A DNA stretch of 64,000 bases from assembly GCA_903876875.1 (NCBI GenBank), contig CAIRBT010000057.1:1-64000 (forward strand), given 5' to 3'. This document shows, in pieces, positions 1-11,088 of the stretch (position 1 is the stretch's first letter; the number at the start of each line of letters is the position of its first letter). The DNA is from an uncultured Geobacteraceae bacterium (GTDB lineage: Bacteria; Desulfobacterota; Desulfuromonadia; Geobacterales; Pseudopelobacteraceae). The notes beneath the pieces are model-generated. The model worked only from the letters and a program-made list of their open reading frames with translations. It searched no databases and was not told the origin of the DNA. The position numbers were made by a program, and so were the translations under genes.

Positions 1-20
1 GGAATTGAAATCATGTCCAT
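1..20 (-). CDS. nuoN: NADH-quinone oxidoreductase subunit N, first codons only (partial)
   Basis: Minus strand reads GGAGGATATTTTAG-ATG GAC ATG ATT TCA ATT just downstream of nuoM; position after nuoM fits nuoN. Confidence 0.45.
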
Positions 21-57
21 CTAAAATATCCTCCGGTCGGATTGACTCGTGTAGTTA

Positions 58-1710
58 CTATTTCGCTTCGTGTGGGTTAACAGCTGGAGCAGGTGTTGTC
101 CCCTGCTGTAGTGCTGAAGCAGCAGGTGCCGACGTCTCATGAGAACCACCTGCAGCGGGGACAGACGACTGACCCTCAACAGGATTTGCAACCACAGGCT
201 GAACTGGTTGTGCCTGTGCAACAGCGGGTGTCACCCTCACCTGTGCAACAAGTTTTTTTATGGCCGGTTCCATTTTGTCAATTATCGGTTTTGGATAGAG
301 ACCCATAAAGAATATCATGACAATGAGCGGAACCATAATGGCGATCTCTCTGCCATTCAAATCAGTTAGTTTCTGATTTTTAGGATTGTCAAGCTCTCCA
401 AACATAACACGTTGAAACACCCACAACATGTAAACAGCAGAAAGGATGACGCCGCTGGTTGCGATAATAGTCCACCAACGAAGGGTACTTTCAAAAGCTC
501 CAAGCAAGATCAAAAACTCGCCAACAAAACCGTTCGTACCGGGCAAACCGACAGAAGAAAACGTGACAATCATGAAGATGGTAGCAAATACCGGCATCTG
601 TTTTGACAAACCACCAAAATCAGTGATGAGACGGGTGTGACGACGTTCATAGATAAAACCAACTATAAGGAACAGTGCCCCGGTGGAGATACCATGGTTA
701 AGCATCTGCAACATGCCACCAGAAATACCCTCAACATTAAAGGCAAAGATACCGAGCATAACAAAACCGAGGTGGGCTACCGATGAATAGGCAACAAGCT
801 TTTTGACATCTTCCTGAACCATGGCAACCAGGGCGGCATAGATAATACCAATAACCGCCAGTGTGGCAATCAATGGAGCAAACTTGTTAGCTGCTTCAGG
901 AAAGAGCGGAATGGCAAAGCGCACATAACCGTAAGTACCCATTTTCAAGAGTACAGCTGCCAGAATAACAGAACCAGCTGTTGGCGCCTCGGTATGTGCA
1001 TCTGGCAACCATGTGTGAAGCGGAAACATGGGAACCTTGATGGCGAATGCGAAAGCAAAAGCAAGGAACAGCCAGATCTGCGTAGCAAGATCAAGTTTTA
1101 GAGTAAAGAAATGGAGCAGACCAAAATCGGTAATACCGGCTTCCATGCCTTTGAAGTAAAGGAAGATTAAAGCTACCAGCATCAGCAGAGAGCCGACCAT
1201 GGTGTAGATGAAGAATTTAACAGCAGCGTAAATCTTGTTTTTACCACCCCAGATACCGATCATGAAGTACATTGGGATAAGCATTACTTCCCAGAAAATG
1301 TAGAACAGGAAGAGATCGAGAGAGATGAACGCACCAAGCATGCCAGTTTCAAGCAACAGAAGGCAGATCATGTACTCTTTTACTTTTTCTTCAACAGCTG
1401 TATAGGTAGACAGTACAGCAATAGGCATAATGAAAGTAGTAAGTATCACAAGCCACAGACTGATGCCGTCGATACCAATATTATAGCGCATCATGAATGG
1501 CCCGGCGGCGATCCAGGGAACATTCTCAACAAACTGAAACTCTGCGTTTGTTTGAAAGCCGGACAGAATAAGCAGTGACACTGCGAAAGTTAACGCTGTC
1601 ACCGCGAGGGTAACATTGCGCAGAACACCCTTGCTGTCTTTTGGAATAAACAGCAACAGCAGGACACCCAGAAGTGGCAGGAATGTCGTCAGGCTCAGTA
1701 CGTTACTCAT
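58..1710 (-). CDS. nuoM: NADH-quinone oxidoreductase subunit M
   Basis: 550 aa polytopic protein; TWLPDAHTEAPTAGSVILAAVLLKMGTYG signature; in nuo cluster. Confidence 0.96.
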   Translation of the reverse strand: MSNVLSLTTFLPLLGVLLLLFIPKDSKGVLRNVTLAVTALTFAVSLLILSGFQTNAEFQFVENVPWIAAGPFMMRYNIGIDGISLWLVILTTFIMPIAVLSTYTAVEEKVKEYMICLLLLETGMLGAFISLDLFLFYIFWEVMLIPMYFMIGIWGGKNKIYAAVKFFIYTMVGSLLMLVALIFLYFKGMEAGITDFGLLHFFTLKLDLATQIWLFLAFAFAFAIKVPMFPLHTWLPDAHTEAPTAGSVILAAVLLKMGTYGYVRFAIPLFPEAANKFAPLIATLAVIGIIYAALVAMVQEDVKKLVAYSSVAHLGFVMLGIFAFNVEGISGGMLQMLNHGISTGALFLIVGFIYERRHTRLITDFGGLSKQMPVFATIFMIVTFSSVGLPGTNGFVGEFLILLGAFESTLRWWTIIATSGVILSAVYMLWVFQRVMFGELDNPKNQKLTDLNGREIAIMVPLIVMIFFMGLYPKPIIDKMEPAIKKLVAQVRVTPAVAQAQPVQPVVANPVEGQSSVPAAGGSHETSAPAASALQQGTTPAPAVNPHEAK

Positions 1711-1748
1711 GAATTCGTGCTCCTTTATACATAGTACTTAGGTAGTGG

Positions 1749-3743
1749 TTATTTGAAAATATAGTAGCCGAGCATCACTACAACGCCAAGTGCCATCGAA
1801 AATGCGTAATTGTAAATATAGCCTGACTGCATATAACGAAACACACCGCTGAATGCCATTACAACATTGGCAACACCGTTCACAACGCCGTCAATAACAA
1901 GGACATCAAAACCCTTCCAGAGAAATTGACCCAGAGCTTTACAAGGATTAACGAAGATAAAGTCGTACAGTTCGTCAACATACCATTTGTTGTAGACTGC
2001 CCGGTGCAGTGCAGGGAAGGTTGCCACAAATTTACCAGGCAGATCAGTACTTTTGACATACATCGTAAAGGCAATGCCGATACCAACCAGAGCGATTACC
2101 ACGGAAAGCCCCATCAGACCCCATTCAAGTGCATGACTCGGATGTGCACCATGATGTGCATAGGTACCGCCATATTCATTAGCCATTTCAAAAACCGGCT
2201 CAAGCCAGTGTTCAAAGTAGTTGGGAAGCATACCAAGTATTTTAGGCATACCGAGGTAACCACCAACCACAGCCAGAGTGCCAAGCACCATCAGAGGAAT
2301 GGTTATGACCAGTGGGGACTCGTGGAGGTATTCCTTCGCCTTGCTATTGATTCGGCACTGACCGTAGAAGGTCATGAAGACAAGACGGAACATGTAGAAT
2401 GCGGTGAAGCAGGCAGCAATAGCACCGATAGCCCAGAGAACCTTATTCAGTCCACCATGGTACGGATTTGAGAACGCTTGCCAAAGAATTTCGTCCTTGG
2501 AGAAGAAACCGGAGAATCCAGGAATACCGGCAATTGCAATGGTAGAGACGAGAAAAGTTATGAACGTAATGGGCATGGCGGATTTGAGCCCCCCCATGTT
2601 ACGCATATCCTGGGCATCATCATGTGAATGTATCTTATGAAGAGCATGATGCATTGCATGAATAACCGATCCGGAACCAAGAAACAGACAGGCTTTGAAG
2701 AAAGCGTGGGTCATCAGATGGAAGATACCGGCGGTAAAAGCACCAACTCCCATTGCGAGAAACATGAAACCAAGCTGAGATACGGTGGAGTAAGCAAGTA
2801 CCCGCTTGATGTCATTCTGGGCAGTACCGATAGTGGCGGCAAAGATTGCGGTTGCAGCACCGACTACAGCAATAACCATCATTGTTTCCGGTGATTTAAC
2901 AAATACGAAGCTCATGCGTCCGATCATATAAACACCGGCGGTAACCATGGTAGCTGCGTGGATAAGTGCAGATACCGGTGTGGGACCTTCCATGGCGTCA
3001 GGCAACCAGGTAAAAAGTGGTATCTGAGCCGATTTGCCGGTTGCACCAACAAAGAAGCAAAGTGTGGCAACGGTTACAACGCCACCGTAGGGGAGTAAAT
3101 GTGAAGCCGCTTTGATTTCTGTAAAGTTGATAGTCCAGATATTATGGTTGCTTCCGAACCACCAGTACAGCGTGAAGAGACCGATAAGGAAACCAAAGTC
3201 ACCGACCCGGTTCATTACAAATGCCTTTTTAGCGGCATCACCTGCTGATTTTTTGTGGAAATAATAACCAATCAGCAGATAAGAGCAGAGACCTACGCCT
3301 TCCCATCCAATGAACATGACGAGCATATTGCTGCCAAGCACAAGGAGGAGCATTGACATACAGAACAGGTTCAAGTAAGCAAAAAAGCGATAAAAACCCT
3401 CTTCACCATGCATATAACCGATAGAATAAAGGTGGATTAACGTACCAACTCCGGTCACCACCATAATCATTATGCAGGAAAGCGGATCAAGCAGAAACGC
3501 CATATCAGCTTTGAAGTTGCCACAGTGTATCCAGGGAAAAATGACTTTTTCGAATACTCTGTGCTCAGCGGGAAGACCAATCATCTGCATGAGAATAAGG
3601 CACGAAACGACGAATGACCCAAAAATCGCCAGGGTACCGATGGCACCGATTATCGCTTCATTCTTGATTTTTTTCCCGAAGAGCCCATTGATCAGAAACC
3701 CGATGAGCGGGAAGAGCGGGATTAGCCAGACGTTCTCAAACAT
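1749..3743 (-). CDS. nuoL: NADH-quinone oxidoreductase subunit L
   Basis: 664 aa; FTWLPDAMEGPTPVSALIHAATMVTAGVY signature. Confidence 0.97.
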   Translation of the reverse strand: MFENVWLIPLFPLIGFLINGLFGKKIKNEAIIGAIGTLAIFGSFVVSCLILMQMIGLPAEHRVFEKVIFPWIHCGNFKADMAFLLDPLSCIMIMVVTGVGTLIHLYSIGYMHGEEGFYRFFAYLNLFCMSMLLLVLGSNMLVMFIGWEGVGLCSYLLIGYYFHKKSAGDAAKKAFVMNRVGDFGFLIGLFTLYWWFGSNHNIWTINFTEIKAASHLLPYGGVVTVATLCFFVGATGKSAQIPLFTWLPDAMEGPTPVSALIHAATMVTAGVYMIGRMSFVFVKSPETMMVIAVVGAATAIFAATIGTAQNDIKRVLAYSTVSQLGFMFLAMGVGAFTAGIFHLMTHAFFKACLFLGSGSVIHAMHHALHKIHSHDDAQDMRNMGGLKSAMPITFITFLVSTIAIAGIPGFSGFFSKDEILWQAFSNPYHGGLNKVLWAIGAIAACFTAFYMFRLVFMTFYGQCRINSKAKEYLHESPLVITIPLMVLGTLAVVGGYLGMPKILGMLPNYFEHWLEPVFEMANEYGGTYAHHGAHPSHALEWGLMGLSVVIALVGIGIAFTMYVKSTDLPGKFVATFPALHRAVYNKWYVDELYDFIFVNPCKALGQFLWKGFDVLVIDGVVNGVANVVMAFSGVFRYMQSGYIYNYAFSMALGVVVMLGYYIFK

Positions 3744-3797
3744 GTAAGACTCCTTTTATGCAATCTGTAAACGTTATCGCCAGAGGGTAAGTACAGT

Positions 3798-4100
3798 CTA
3801 CCACTTCATCAGGTTTACATCATCAACATCAATTGACTGCTTGTTGTTGAAGAATGCGATGATGAGCGCAAGTCCTACAGCCGCTTCCGCAGCTGCAACC
3901 GTCATGATGAAAAACACAAATATTTGACCATCAAGGTTACCGAGATGACGTGAGAATGCGACGAAGGTCAGGTTGACCGCATTCAACATCATTTCAACGC
4001 ACATAAAGATAACAATGGCGTTTTTTCTGGTCAGAACACCAATGGTGCCGATAGAAAAGAGTATGGCGCTTACTATGAGATAGCTGTTCAGGTTTTCCAT
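3798..4100 (-). CDS. nuoK: NADH-quinone oxidoreductase subunit K
   Basis: 100 aa; [19 protein letters not shown] and [12 protein letters not shown] motifs. Confidence 0.96.
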   Translation of the reverse strand: MENLNSYLIVSAILFSIGTIGVLTRKNAIVIFMCVEMMLNAVNLTFVAFSRHLGNLDGQIFVFFIMTVAAAEAAVGLALIIAFFNNKQSIDVDDVNLMKW

Positions 4101-4114
4101 GAAATATATCCCTC

Positions 4115-4618
4115 TTATATTTTTTTCTTAGCAAGTATGACTGCGCCGATAATTGCAACAAGAAGCAGAATTGAAGTCACCTCGAAGGGGAGCAGGAAAT
4201 TAGTAAATATTTCCCGGCCAACCAACTCAGTATGCCCGATACTCTTGATCATATCGCTGCTGTACGGACCGGTAGGCAGGGCGGCACGACTACGATAAAT
4301 AACGAAGAAAGCGTTCAGGAAGGTGAATACACCGAGCATGGAACCTAATATCAACTTGTGTGAATGCTTTTTACTAGCATCGACCCGGATATTAAGAAGC
4401 ATTATGGTAAAGACCATCAGTACCATAATGGCACCAGCATAAACCATTACCTGTACGGCCGCCATGAAAGGAGCATCAAGCATGACATAGTAGGTTGCGA
4501 GGCAGAAAAAAGTCATAATCAATGCCAACGCATTGTTGATCGGATTCTTCAGAGTAACAACAAGTATAGCCGATACTATTGCCACTAAGGTTATAATCAG
4601 AAAGAAAAGGGTTTCCAT
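4115..4618 (-). CDS. nuoJ: NADH-quinone oxidoreductase subunit J
   Basis: 167 aa, [19 protein letters not shown] motif; cluster position. Confidence 0.95.
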   Translation of the reverse strand: METLFFLIITLVAIVSAILVVTLKNPINNALALIMTFFCLATYYVMLDAPFMAAVQVMVYAGAIMVLMVFTIMLLNIRVDASKKHSHKLILGSMLGVFTFLNAFFVIYRSRAALPTGPYSSDMIKSIGHTELVGREIFTNFLLPFEVTSILLLVAIIGAVILAKKKI

Positions 4619-4632
4619 GCACTGCTCCTTTA

Positions 4633-5034
4633 TTACTTTTCTAAGAGACGCTCTTTGGAGTAGATGAAGTCCTGTCGATGATAATTGGCAAGTTCAAACT
4701 CACCGGTCATCTTCAAGGCATCAACAGGGCATGCCTCAACGCAGTAACCACAGAAGATGCACCGAAGCATATCAATTTCATACACTGAAGCGAATTTGTC
4801 GTGATTAGCATCCTCACCCGCTTCAACCGTAATACACTTAGCCGGACAGACCGTTGGGCAGAGGTAACAGGCAACGCATTTTGCCTTACTATGAGCAACT
4901 TTTAAACCATGAAGGCCACGAAAACGCTCAGATACTTTTGGTCTTTCTGTCGGGTACTGCAATGTCACCGGCTTCATAAACATATGCTTCAATGTTATAG
5001 CCATGCCGTTAATAATCGGTGTAATCGGATTCAT
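4633..5034 (-). CDS. nuoI: NADH-quinone oxidoreductase subunit I (2x[4Fe-4S])
   Basis: CVACYLCPTVCPAKCI and CIFCGYCVEACPVDAL motifs. Confidence 0.96.
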   Translation of the reverse strand: MNPITPIINGMAITLKHMFMKPVTLQYPTERPKVSERFRGLHGLKVAHSKAKCVACYLCPTVCPAKCITVEAGEDANHDKFASVYEIDMLRCIFCGYCVEACPVDALKMTGEFELANYHRQDFIYSKERLLEK

Positions 5035-5077
5035 ATATCCATCCTCTTTTCAGAATTAGCGAGATTCAAATCGGAAA

Positions 5078-6142
5078 TCAGACCAGGTAGCCAAGAATAC
5101 CGGTTACGACAATATTTACCAGAGCAACAGGGATAAACACTTTCCAACCGAGATGCATTAACTGGTCATAACGGTACCGGGGTAGCGTTGCACGAATCCA
5201 CATGCAGACAAACATCAGGAAATACACCTTGCCAATGAAGTAAACCGGTCCAAGTAGCGGTATGGCTGCTGTCAGTGGGCCATTCCAGCCACCAAGGAAA
5301 ATGGTGGTAGTCAAGGCGCATACCGTAACCATGTTTGCATACTCAGCCATGAAGAACATAGCATATTTCATCGAGGAGTACTCAGTACAGAATCCCGATA
5401 CCAACTCTGTTTCAGCTTCCGGCAAGTCAAATGGTGTCCGGTTAATTTCAGCCAGCGAGCAGACAAAAAACATGAAAGCGGCAAGGGGCTGTTTGAACAG
5501 ATACCATTCAAAGCCGCCAAGTCCGGCTTGCAGTTCAACAATCTTGTTAAGTGAAAGTGTTCCGGAAAGCATGAACACAGCCACCAGAGACAGACCGGCA
5601 GAAAGTTCATAAGAGATCATCTGAGCAGAGGCTCGCAGACCACCCATCAAAGAATACTTGCTGTTTGATGCCCATCCGGCTAGTACGATACCATACACAC
5701 CGAGGGAAGACATGGCAAGAATGTAAAGAACACCAACATTTACATCAAATACCTGCCCGGCAGCCGTATCATAATAAGCGGCAATCTGGAGCGGTATTTT
5801 GTAGCCGGCAACCTCTATTATTCCACCAAACGGTATAACGGCAAACGTTATAAAAGCCGGTATAAGAGCAATCAGTGGTGCAACGAGAAATGCAAACGTA
5901 CTTGCTTGTGAAGGGACAATCTCTTCCTTGAAGAAAAGTTTGACACCATCGGCAATCGGCTGCAATAATCCATGCCATCCGGTACGCATTGGTCCCAGAC
6001 GCACCTGCATGTGCCCGATAATCTTCCGTTCGGCATAGGTTGCATAGGCCACTGTCAGCAGCACAAAGACAAACGCCACCAAGACCTTGGCAACCATGGC
6101 GATGTAATACATCAGCGGCAGTCCTAATATCGCGTATTCCAT
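5078..6142 (-). CDS. nuoH: NADH-quinone oxidoreductase subunit H
   Basis: 354 aa; AERKIIGHMQVRLGPMRTG and EINRTPFDLPEAETELVSGF signatures. Confidence 0.97.
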   Translation of the reverse strand: MEYAILGLPLMYYIAMVAKVLVAFVFVLLTVAYATYAERKIIGHMQVRLGPMRTGWHGLLQPIADGVKLFFKEEIVPSQASTFAFLVAPLIALIPAFITFAVIPFGGIIEVAGYKIPLQIAAYYDTAAGQVFDVNVGVLYILAMSSLGVYGIVLAGWASNSKYSLMGGLRASAQMISYELSAGLSLVAVFMLSGTLSLNKIVELQAGLGGFEWYLFKQPLAAFMFFVCSLAEINRTPFDLPEAETELVSGFCTEYSSMKYAMFFMAEYANMVTVCALTTTIFLGGWNGPLTAAIPLLGPVYFIGKVYFLMFVCMWIRATLPRYRYDQLMHLGWKVFIPVALVNIVVTGILGYLV

Positions 6143-6200
6143 CTGTCCCTCTTTCCTTGCACGTTAATATTTTTGATATACTACTAGTTTAGTACGCTAA

Positions 6201-8675
6201 TTACTTTGTTATCGCTACTGTTGTGACAGGAGCACCGTTCCAAATTCGATTAATGGATGTTGTTGCAAAGTGATAGGGTGCAAAGACGATCCCTGCAGGT
6301 ATCCGTAAGGATACTTTCGCTTTTAATTGTAATGACCCGCAATCAGAAGTAACCGTCACGAGATCATTTTCAACTATTTTGCGTGCCGCTGCATCGGTTC
6401 GTGAGAACTCGATATAGCCATCCGGACAAACATGCATCGGTCCTTCACCGTACTGAGAGAGAGTTCCACTGTGATACAATGCACTTCCGGTAACCAGCAG
6501 AAGTTTTCCTGCTGCCGCTGCAACGGGTGCTACAGCCTTAACAGGAACCAAAGTCGCCTTGATAGATACCGGTGCATAAGCACCATCTTTTCTCAGAGCG
6601 GCATAACGCAGGTTCTCATAACCAGCAGTCTGTGCGGCCAAAGCATCAAATTGTGCCGAGACTGTCACTGGTGCAGTACCACCAAGTTTAGACATCAGTA
6701 ATGAGAAGACTTCATAATCTGTCTTACACTGGCCGAGTTTCCGAATAGCCGGCTTTATGTACTGTACTCTACGGTCGCTGCTGGTGAATGTACCTTCTTT
6801 CTCTGCAAAAGAGCATACCGGTAACACAACATCTGCCATGGCAGCAGTATCTGTGAGGAATAATTCAGAAACAACCAGAAACTCAACTGCATCAAGTGCA
6901 GCCTTTACTTTTGCCTGATTTGGATAGGAAACCAGAGGATTTTCACCAGCGATGAAAAGAGTTTTAATCGAACCCGAAGCACAACCATCTAGTATCTGGA
7001 GCGCATTAAGGCCATCACCTTGTGGATAGAACCCTATATCAACCGCACCCTGGCTGTTATTTTTTTCCGACAGACAGAGTACTCCCGAACCTTTCACGCC
7101 AAATTTGCCGGTTAGGATTGCAAGATTAGCAACAGCAGAAGCAAGTTCACTCGTATGACCGGTATACGCCTGGCCTATGGGGAAGATAATTACAGCTTTT
7201 GCAGCAGACGCATAATCCACAGCAATTTTTTTGATTTCTGCAGCTGAAACACCGGTATTCCCTGTAACAGCCTCAACCGTATAGCCAGAGAGTGATTCTA
7301 CCAACGCTGCATACCCCGCAACTGACTCAACGGATGCAACGGTCATTTTCTCATCAATAATGCATTTTGCAATGGCATTAATGAGAAACAGCTCACTGCC
7401 CGGTCTGTGAACGGTGGTTTTGGCATCGGGTAACTTCGATAGCTTACCCCGCTTGTCGGAGAGTATGCTCAGCTTTACATTATTATTTTTTACTGCCATG
7501 TTTATTTCAAAACCGACCACTGGGTGGGTTTCATAGGTATCAGTCTTGATTACCAGTAACAGATCACTATTCTGAATATCAAGTATTGATGCAGACGATG
7601 CTGCAGTACCAAAGCTTTTCACAAATCCCTTTGTAAGAGCATCATGAGCATAGCCAGCGGAATGATCAAAGTTTGCAGTACCAACTTTTTCAGTAAGCAA
7701 CTGCTTAAACAGAGACAGCTCTTCATTGGTCAAACGTGGTGTGGCAAGAGCACCAACCGCGCTTCCTCCCTTCATCCTGACAGCAACAGCTTCCAGTGCT
7801 TCATCCCAGGTTGCTTCAGTGAGAACACCGTTTTTCTTAATGAGAGGCTTGGTAAGACGCTTGGTACTGTTAATGAATTGATAGCCAAAACGACCACGCA
7901 CACAGAGCTGCCCTTTATGGAATCCCTGGTCTTCATCGTATATTGTGGTAAGGACTTTGTTATCCTTTACACCAAGTGTCAGATTACATCCAGTTCCGCA
8001 ATAACCGCAGACAGACTTATGTTTGGTCATTGCCCAGAAGCGAGCCTTATGTTTGAATGGACGAGCCAGAAGTGAGCCTACCGGGCAGACGGAAATGCAT
8101 GAACCGCAGAATTCGCAGTTGAGCCCATCTTCAAATTCACAGCCAATTTTGGTTTCAATACCACGGTCAATAAAAGTCAAAGCACCATAACTGACAATTT
8201 CATCACAGATACGAGCACACTTGCCGCAAAGTACACAGCGGTTCATATCACGTTCAATAAGTGGATTATTGTAGTCAATTTCATGGTTAAATTTTTCATC
8301 GCTAAAACGGTTGCTATTAACTTGATACTCATAAGTCAAGTTCTGAAGATCGCAATCACCAGACTTATCGCATACCGGGCAATCAAGCGGATGATTTAGT
8401 AGCAGCAGTTCAAGCACCATTTTGCGAGCTTTGATGATATCCGGTGTCGCTGTACGGATTATCATACCTTCAGTAACGGGGGTTGTGCATGCAGGGATTT
8501 GACGCCCCTTCATCTGTTCGACTTCAACAAGACACATGCGGCACGCACCGAAAGGCTTCAGCTTTTTATCATGGCACAAAATTGGAATTTTGATTCCATT
8601 GATTTTCGCCGCGTCATAAATCGTTGCGTTTTTAGGTGCAGTTACCTGCTTGTCGTCTATCGTAAGATTTACCAT
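6201..8675 (-). CDS. nuoG: NADH-quinone oxidoreductase subunit G (2Fe-2S/4Fe-4S, molybdopterin-oxidoreductase-like)
   Basis: CRMCLVEV, CPVCDKSGDCDLQ, CVLCGKCARIC, CGYCGTGCNL motifs; start placed at MVNLTIDDK rather than the longer ORF start (8720). Confidence 0.94.
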   Translation of the reverse strand: MVNLTIDDKQVTAPKNATIYDAAKINGIKIPILCHDKKLKPFGACRMCLVEVEQMKGRQIPACTTPVTEGMIIRTATPDIIKARKMVLELLLLNHPLDCPVCDKSGDCDLQNLTYEYQVNSNRFSDEKFNHEIDYNNPLIERDMNRCVLCGKCARICDEIVSYGALTFIDRGIETKIGCEFEDGLNCEFCGSCISVCPVGSLLARPFKHKARFWAMTKHKSVCGYCGTGCNLTLGVKDNKVLTTIYDEDQGFHKGQLCVRGRFGYQFINSTKRLTKPLIKKNGVLTEATWDEALEAVAVRMKGGSAVGALATPRLTNEELSLFKQLLTEKVGTANFDHSAGYAHDALTKGFVKSFGTAASSASILDIQNSDLLLVIKTDTYETHPVVGFEINMAVKNNNVKLSILSDKRGKLSKLPDAKTTVHRPGSELFLINAIAKCIIDEKMTVASVESVAGYAALVESLSGYTVEAVTGNTGVSAAEIKKIAVDYASAAKAVIIFPIGQAYTGHTSELASAVANLAILTGKFGVKGSGVLCLSEKNNSQGAVDIGFYPQGDGLNALQILDGCASGSIKTLFIAGENPLVSYPNQAKVKAALDAVEFLVVSELFLTDTAAMADVVLPVCSFAEKEGTFTSSDRRVQYIKPAIRKLGQCKTDYEVFSLLMSKLGGTAPVTVSAQFDALAAQTAGYENLRYAALRKDGAYAPVSIKATLVPVKAVAPVAAAAGKLLLVTGSALYHSGTLSQYGEGPMHVCPDGYIEFSRTDAAARKIVENDLVTVTSDCGSLQLKAKVSLRIPAGIVFAPYHFATTSINRIWNGAPVTTVAITK

Positions 8676-8725
8676 CTCAACCTCTATAAAGTGAGTTTGA
8701 CTCTGTGTGCATGTACTCAACCAGA

Positions 8726-10507
8726 CTATTCAAGTGCCATGAAGCGACATGCATCATAACAGGATTTGCACTTTGTACATTTTTCCTTGTCGAGATAGGC
8801 AAGTTGCCCTTTTTCCCAGACAATCGCATCAACCGGACAGGCTTTTTTACAGGCACCACACTTAACGCATTTGTCTTCCACAACCTGCCACAGGAGTAAC
8901 TCTTTGCAGCAGTTTGAGGGGCAGCGCTTGTCGTTGATATGGGCTTCATACTCATCACGGAAATAGTTAATCGTGGAAAGAATCGGATTCGGTGCTGTTT
9001 GGCCCAAACCGCACAGTGATGCTTTCTTGATTGCAATACCGAGATCCTGAAGGGTAGCAATATCAGTTGGCTCACCCCGTCCTTCCGTAATCCGCTCAAG
9101 AATGTCAAGCATAACTTTCAAGCCGATGCGGCAGGGTACGCATTTACCGCATGATTCCATACGGGTAAAGTTCAGGAAGAAGCGTGACACATCAACCATG
9201 CAGGTTGTTTCATCCATAACAACGAGACCACCGGAACCCATCATAGCACCAGCTTTGATCAATGAATCATAGTCAACAGGCGTATCAAGAATTTCGGCTG
9301 GAATACAACCACCGGATGGGCCACCGGCCTGAACGGCCTTGAATTTACGGTTGTTAGCAATACCACCGCACACATCGTAGATAACTTCACGTATTTTCAT
9401 GCCCGCCGGCACTTCTACAAGACCAGTGTGCTTTACCTTGCCGGTGACCGCAAATATTTTTGTACCTTTGGTGGTATCAGTACCAAGAGAGGCGTACCAG
9501 TCGCCCCCTTTGTTGATGATGTGACGCACGTTACCAAAAGTTTCAACGTTATTAATGTTGGTCGGTTTACCCCACAGACCACGTACTGCCGGGAAAGGAG
9601 GACGGGGGCGACTCATGCCGCGATGCCCTTCAATAGAAGCCATCAGTGCTGTTTCCTCACCGCAAACGAATGCACCGGCACCCATTTTGATACGCATATC
9701 AAAATCGAAACCCCACCCCTGAATATTTTTTCCCAGGTAGTTTTTCTCATAGCAGATATCGATGGCATGCTGCAGACGTTGAACGGCCAGCGGATATTCT
9801 GCACGTACGTATACGTAGCCGAAGTCACAACCAATTGCATAGGCAGCAACCATCATGCCTTCAATAATACAGAACGGGTCGCCTTCAAGAAGGGAACGGT
9901 CCATAAAAGCACCCGGGTCACCTTCATCGGCATTACAGATCAAATACTTATGATCACCAGGAGAGGCTTTGCAGAAAGACCATTTCATGCCGGTAGGGAA
10001 ACCACCGCCCCCACGGCCACGAAGTCCGGATTTTTTGACCTCTTCAATAACTTCTTCCGGTTTCATCTGCTTAATACATTTTTCAATCGCCTTGAATCCA
10101 TCTTCTGCCATGTATGCATCAATGCTATCAGGGTCAATCTGACCGCACCCGGTCATAACTACGCGCATCTGGGCATCAACAAACTGGTTATAGTAAGGCT
10201 TTGCCTTTCTCTTCTCCATTATCGCATGGTTAACGATATGTTCGTCGATGATCTTTTCAACTTCTTCCGGCTTAACAAAGTCGTAGGTCACCCGTCCCTG
10301 ATCCGGAGTGATGATATCGACCAGAACGTCGTTGGCACACAAACCCCGGCAGCCGGTTTTTATAACATCACACCGTTTACCGACGACCGCGTTGACACCT
10401 TTAGCAGCAAGATGCTGTACGAAGGCTGCCTCAACTTCTTTGGCACCCATCGAAACTCCACCGGTTCCCTGGCAGATCAGAATTTTTATACCCGTGTTTT
10501 CGCTCAT
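8726..10507 (-). CDS. nuoF: NADH-quinone oxidoreductase subunit F with extra N-terminal thioredoxin-like and C-terminal 2x[4Fe-4S] domains
   Basis: GRGGGGFPTGMKW (FMN/NADH site), ESCGKCVPCRIG, C-terminal CVKCGACKKACPVDAI...CTKCKSCYDAC. Confidence 0.95.
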   Translation of the reverse strand: MSENTGIKILICQGTGGVSMGAKEVEAAFVQHLAAKGVNAVVGKRCDVIKTGCRGLCANDVLVDIITPDQGRVTYDFVKPEEVEKIIDEHIVNHAIMEKRKAKPYYNQFVDAQMRVVMTGCGQIDPDSIDAYMAEDGFKAIEKCIKQMKPEEVIEEVKKSGLRGRGGGGFPTGMKWSFCKASPGDHKYLICNADEGDPGAFMDRSLLEGDPFCIIEGMMVAAYAIGCDFGYVYVRAEYPLAVQRLQHAIDICYEKNYLGKNIQGWGFDFDMRIKMGAGAFVCGEETALMASIEGHRGMSRPRPPFPAVRGLWGKPTNINNVETFGNVRHIINKGGDWYASLGTDTTKGTKIFAVTGKVKHTGLVEVPAGMKIREVIYDVCGGIANNRKFKAVQAGGPSGGCIPAEILDTPVDYDSLIKAGAMMGSGGLVVMDETTCMVDVSRFFLNFTRMESCGKCVPCRIGLKVMLDILERITEGRGEPTDIATLQDLGIAIKKASLCGLGQTAPNPILSTINYFRDEYEAHINDKRCPSNCCKELLLWQVVEDKCVKCGACKKACPVDAIVWEKGQLAYLDKEKCTKCKSCYDACRFMALE

Positions 10508-10546
10508 GACTCAATTGTCCCCTGCTGGATAGTTTCGATCTACCGG

Positions 10547-11068
10547 CTATTTCATCGGTCGCTGACTGTAATCAGTGACGATTTCGTCAACCTTCTGTAC
10601 CGTCATACCACCATAGGTGGAATCATTTACCATGGCCAGTGGTGCCATACCACAAGCACCCAGACAGGCAACTTTTTCAAAGGTGAAACGCAAGTCGGGA
10701 GTTGTTTCTGCGTGACCAATGTGCAGCTTGTCAAAGAATGTCTCAACTATTCGCGGTGCGCCCTGAACATGGCAGGCGGTTCCAACGCAAACCCTGATAA
10801 TGAACCTGCCGCGAGGTTTAAGATGAAATTGTGCGTAAAATGTCAGTACGCCGTAAATCTGACTTGGATAGACATTAAGCCGCTCGGCCACATGGTCTGC
10901 AACCACACGGGGTACATAGCCATATTCATCCTGAACGCCCTGAAGCACGGGCATAAGGTTACCAGGAATGTCAATATATTTGTCTATAACAGCATCGGCA
11001 ATGGAAAGATCGATTTCCGGCTCTTGCTCTGTATTATTCTGCGCTGCTACGTCACTCATGCGCCCCAT
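10547..11068 (-). CDS. nuoE: NADH-quinone oxidoreductase subunit E ([2Fe-2S])
   Basis: 173 aa; CVGTACHVQGA...CLGACGMAP motifs. Confidence 0.95.
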   Translation of the reverse strand: MGRMSDVAAQNNTEQEPEIDLSIADAVIDKYIDIPGNLMPVLQGVQDEYGYVPRVVADHVAERLNVYPSQIYGVLTFYAQFHLKPRGRFIIRVCVGTACHVQGAPRIVETFFDKLHIGHAETTPDLRFTFEKVACLGACGMAPLAMVNDSTYGGMTVQKVDEIVTDYSQRPMK

Positions 11069-11088
11069 CTCCTTTGGTCGTGCGGGAG

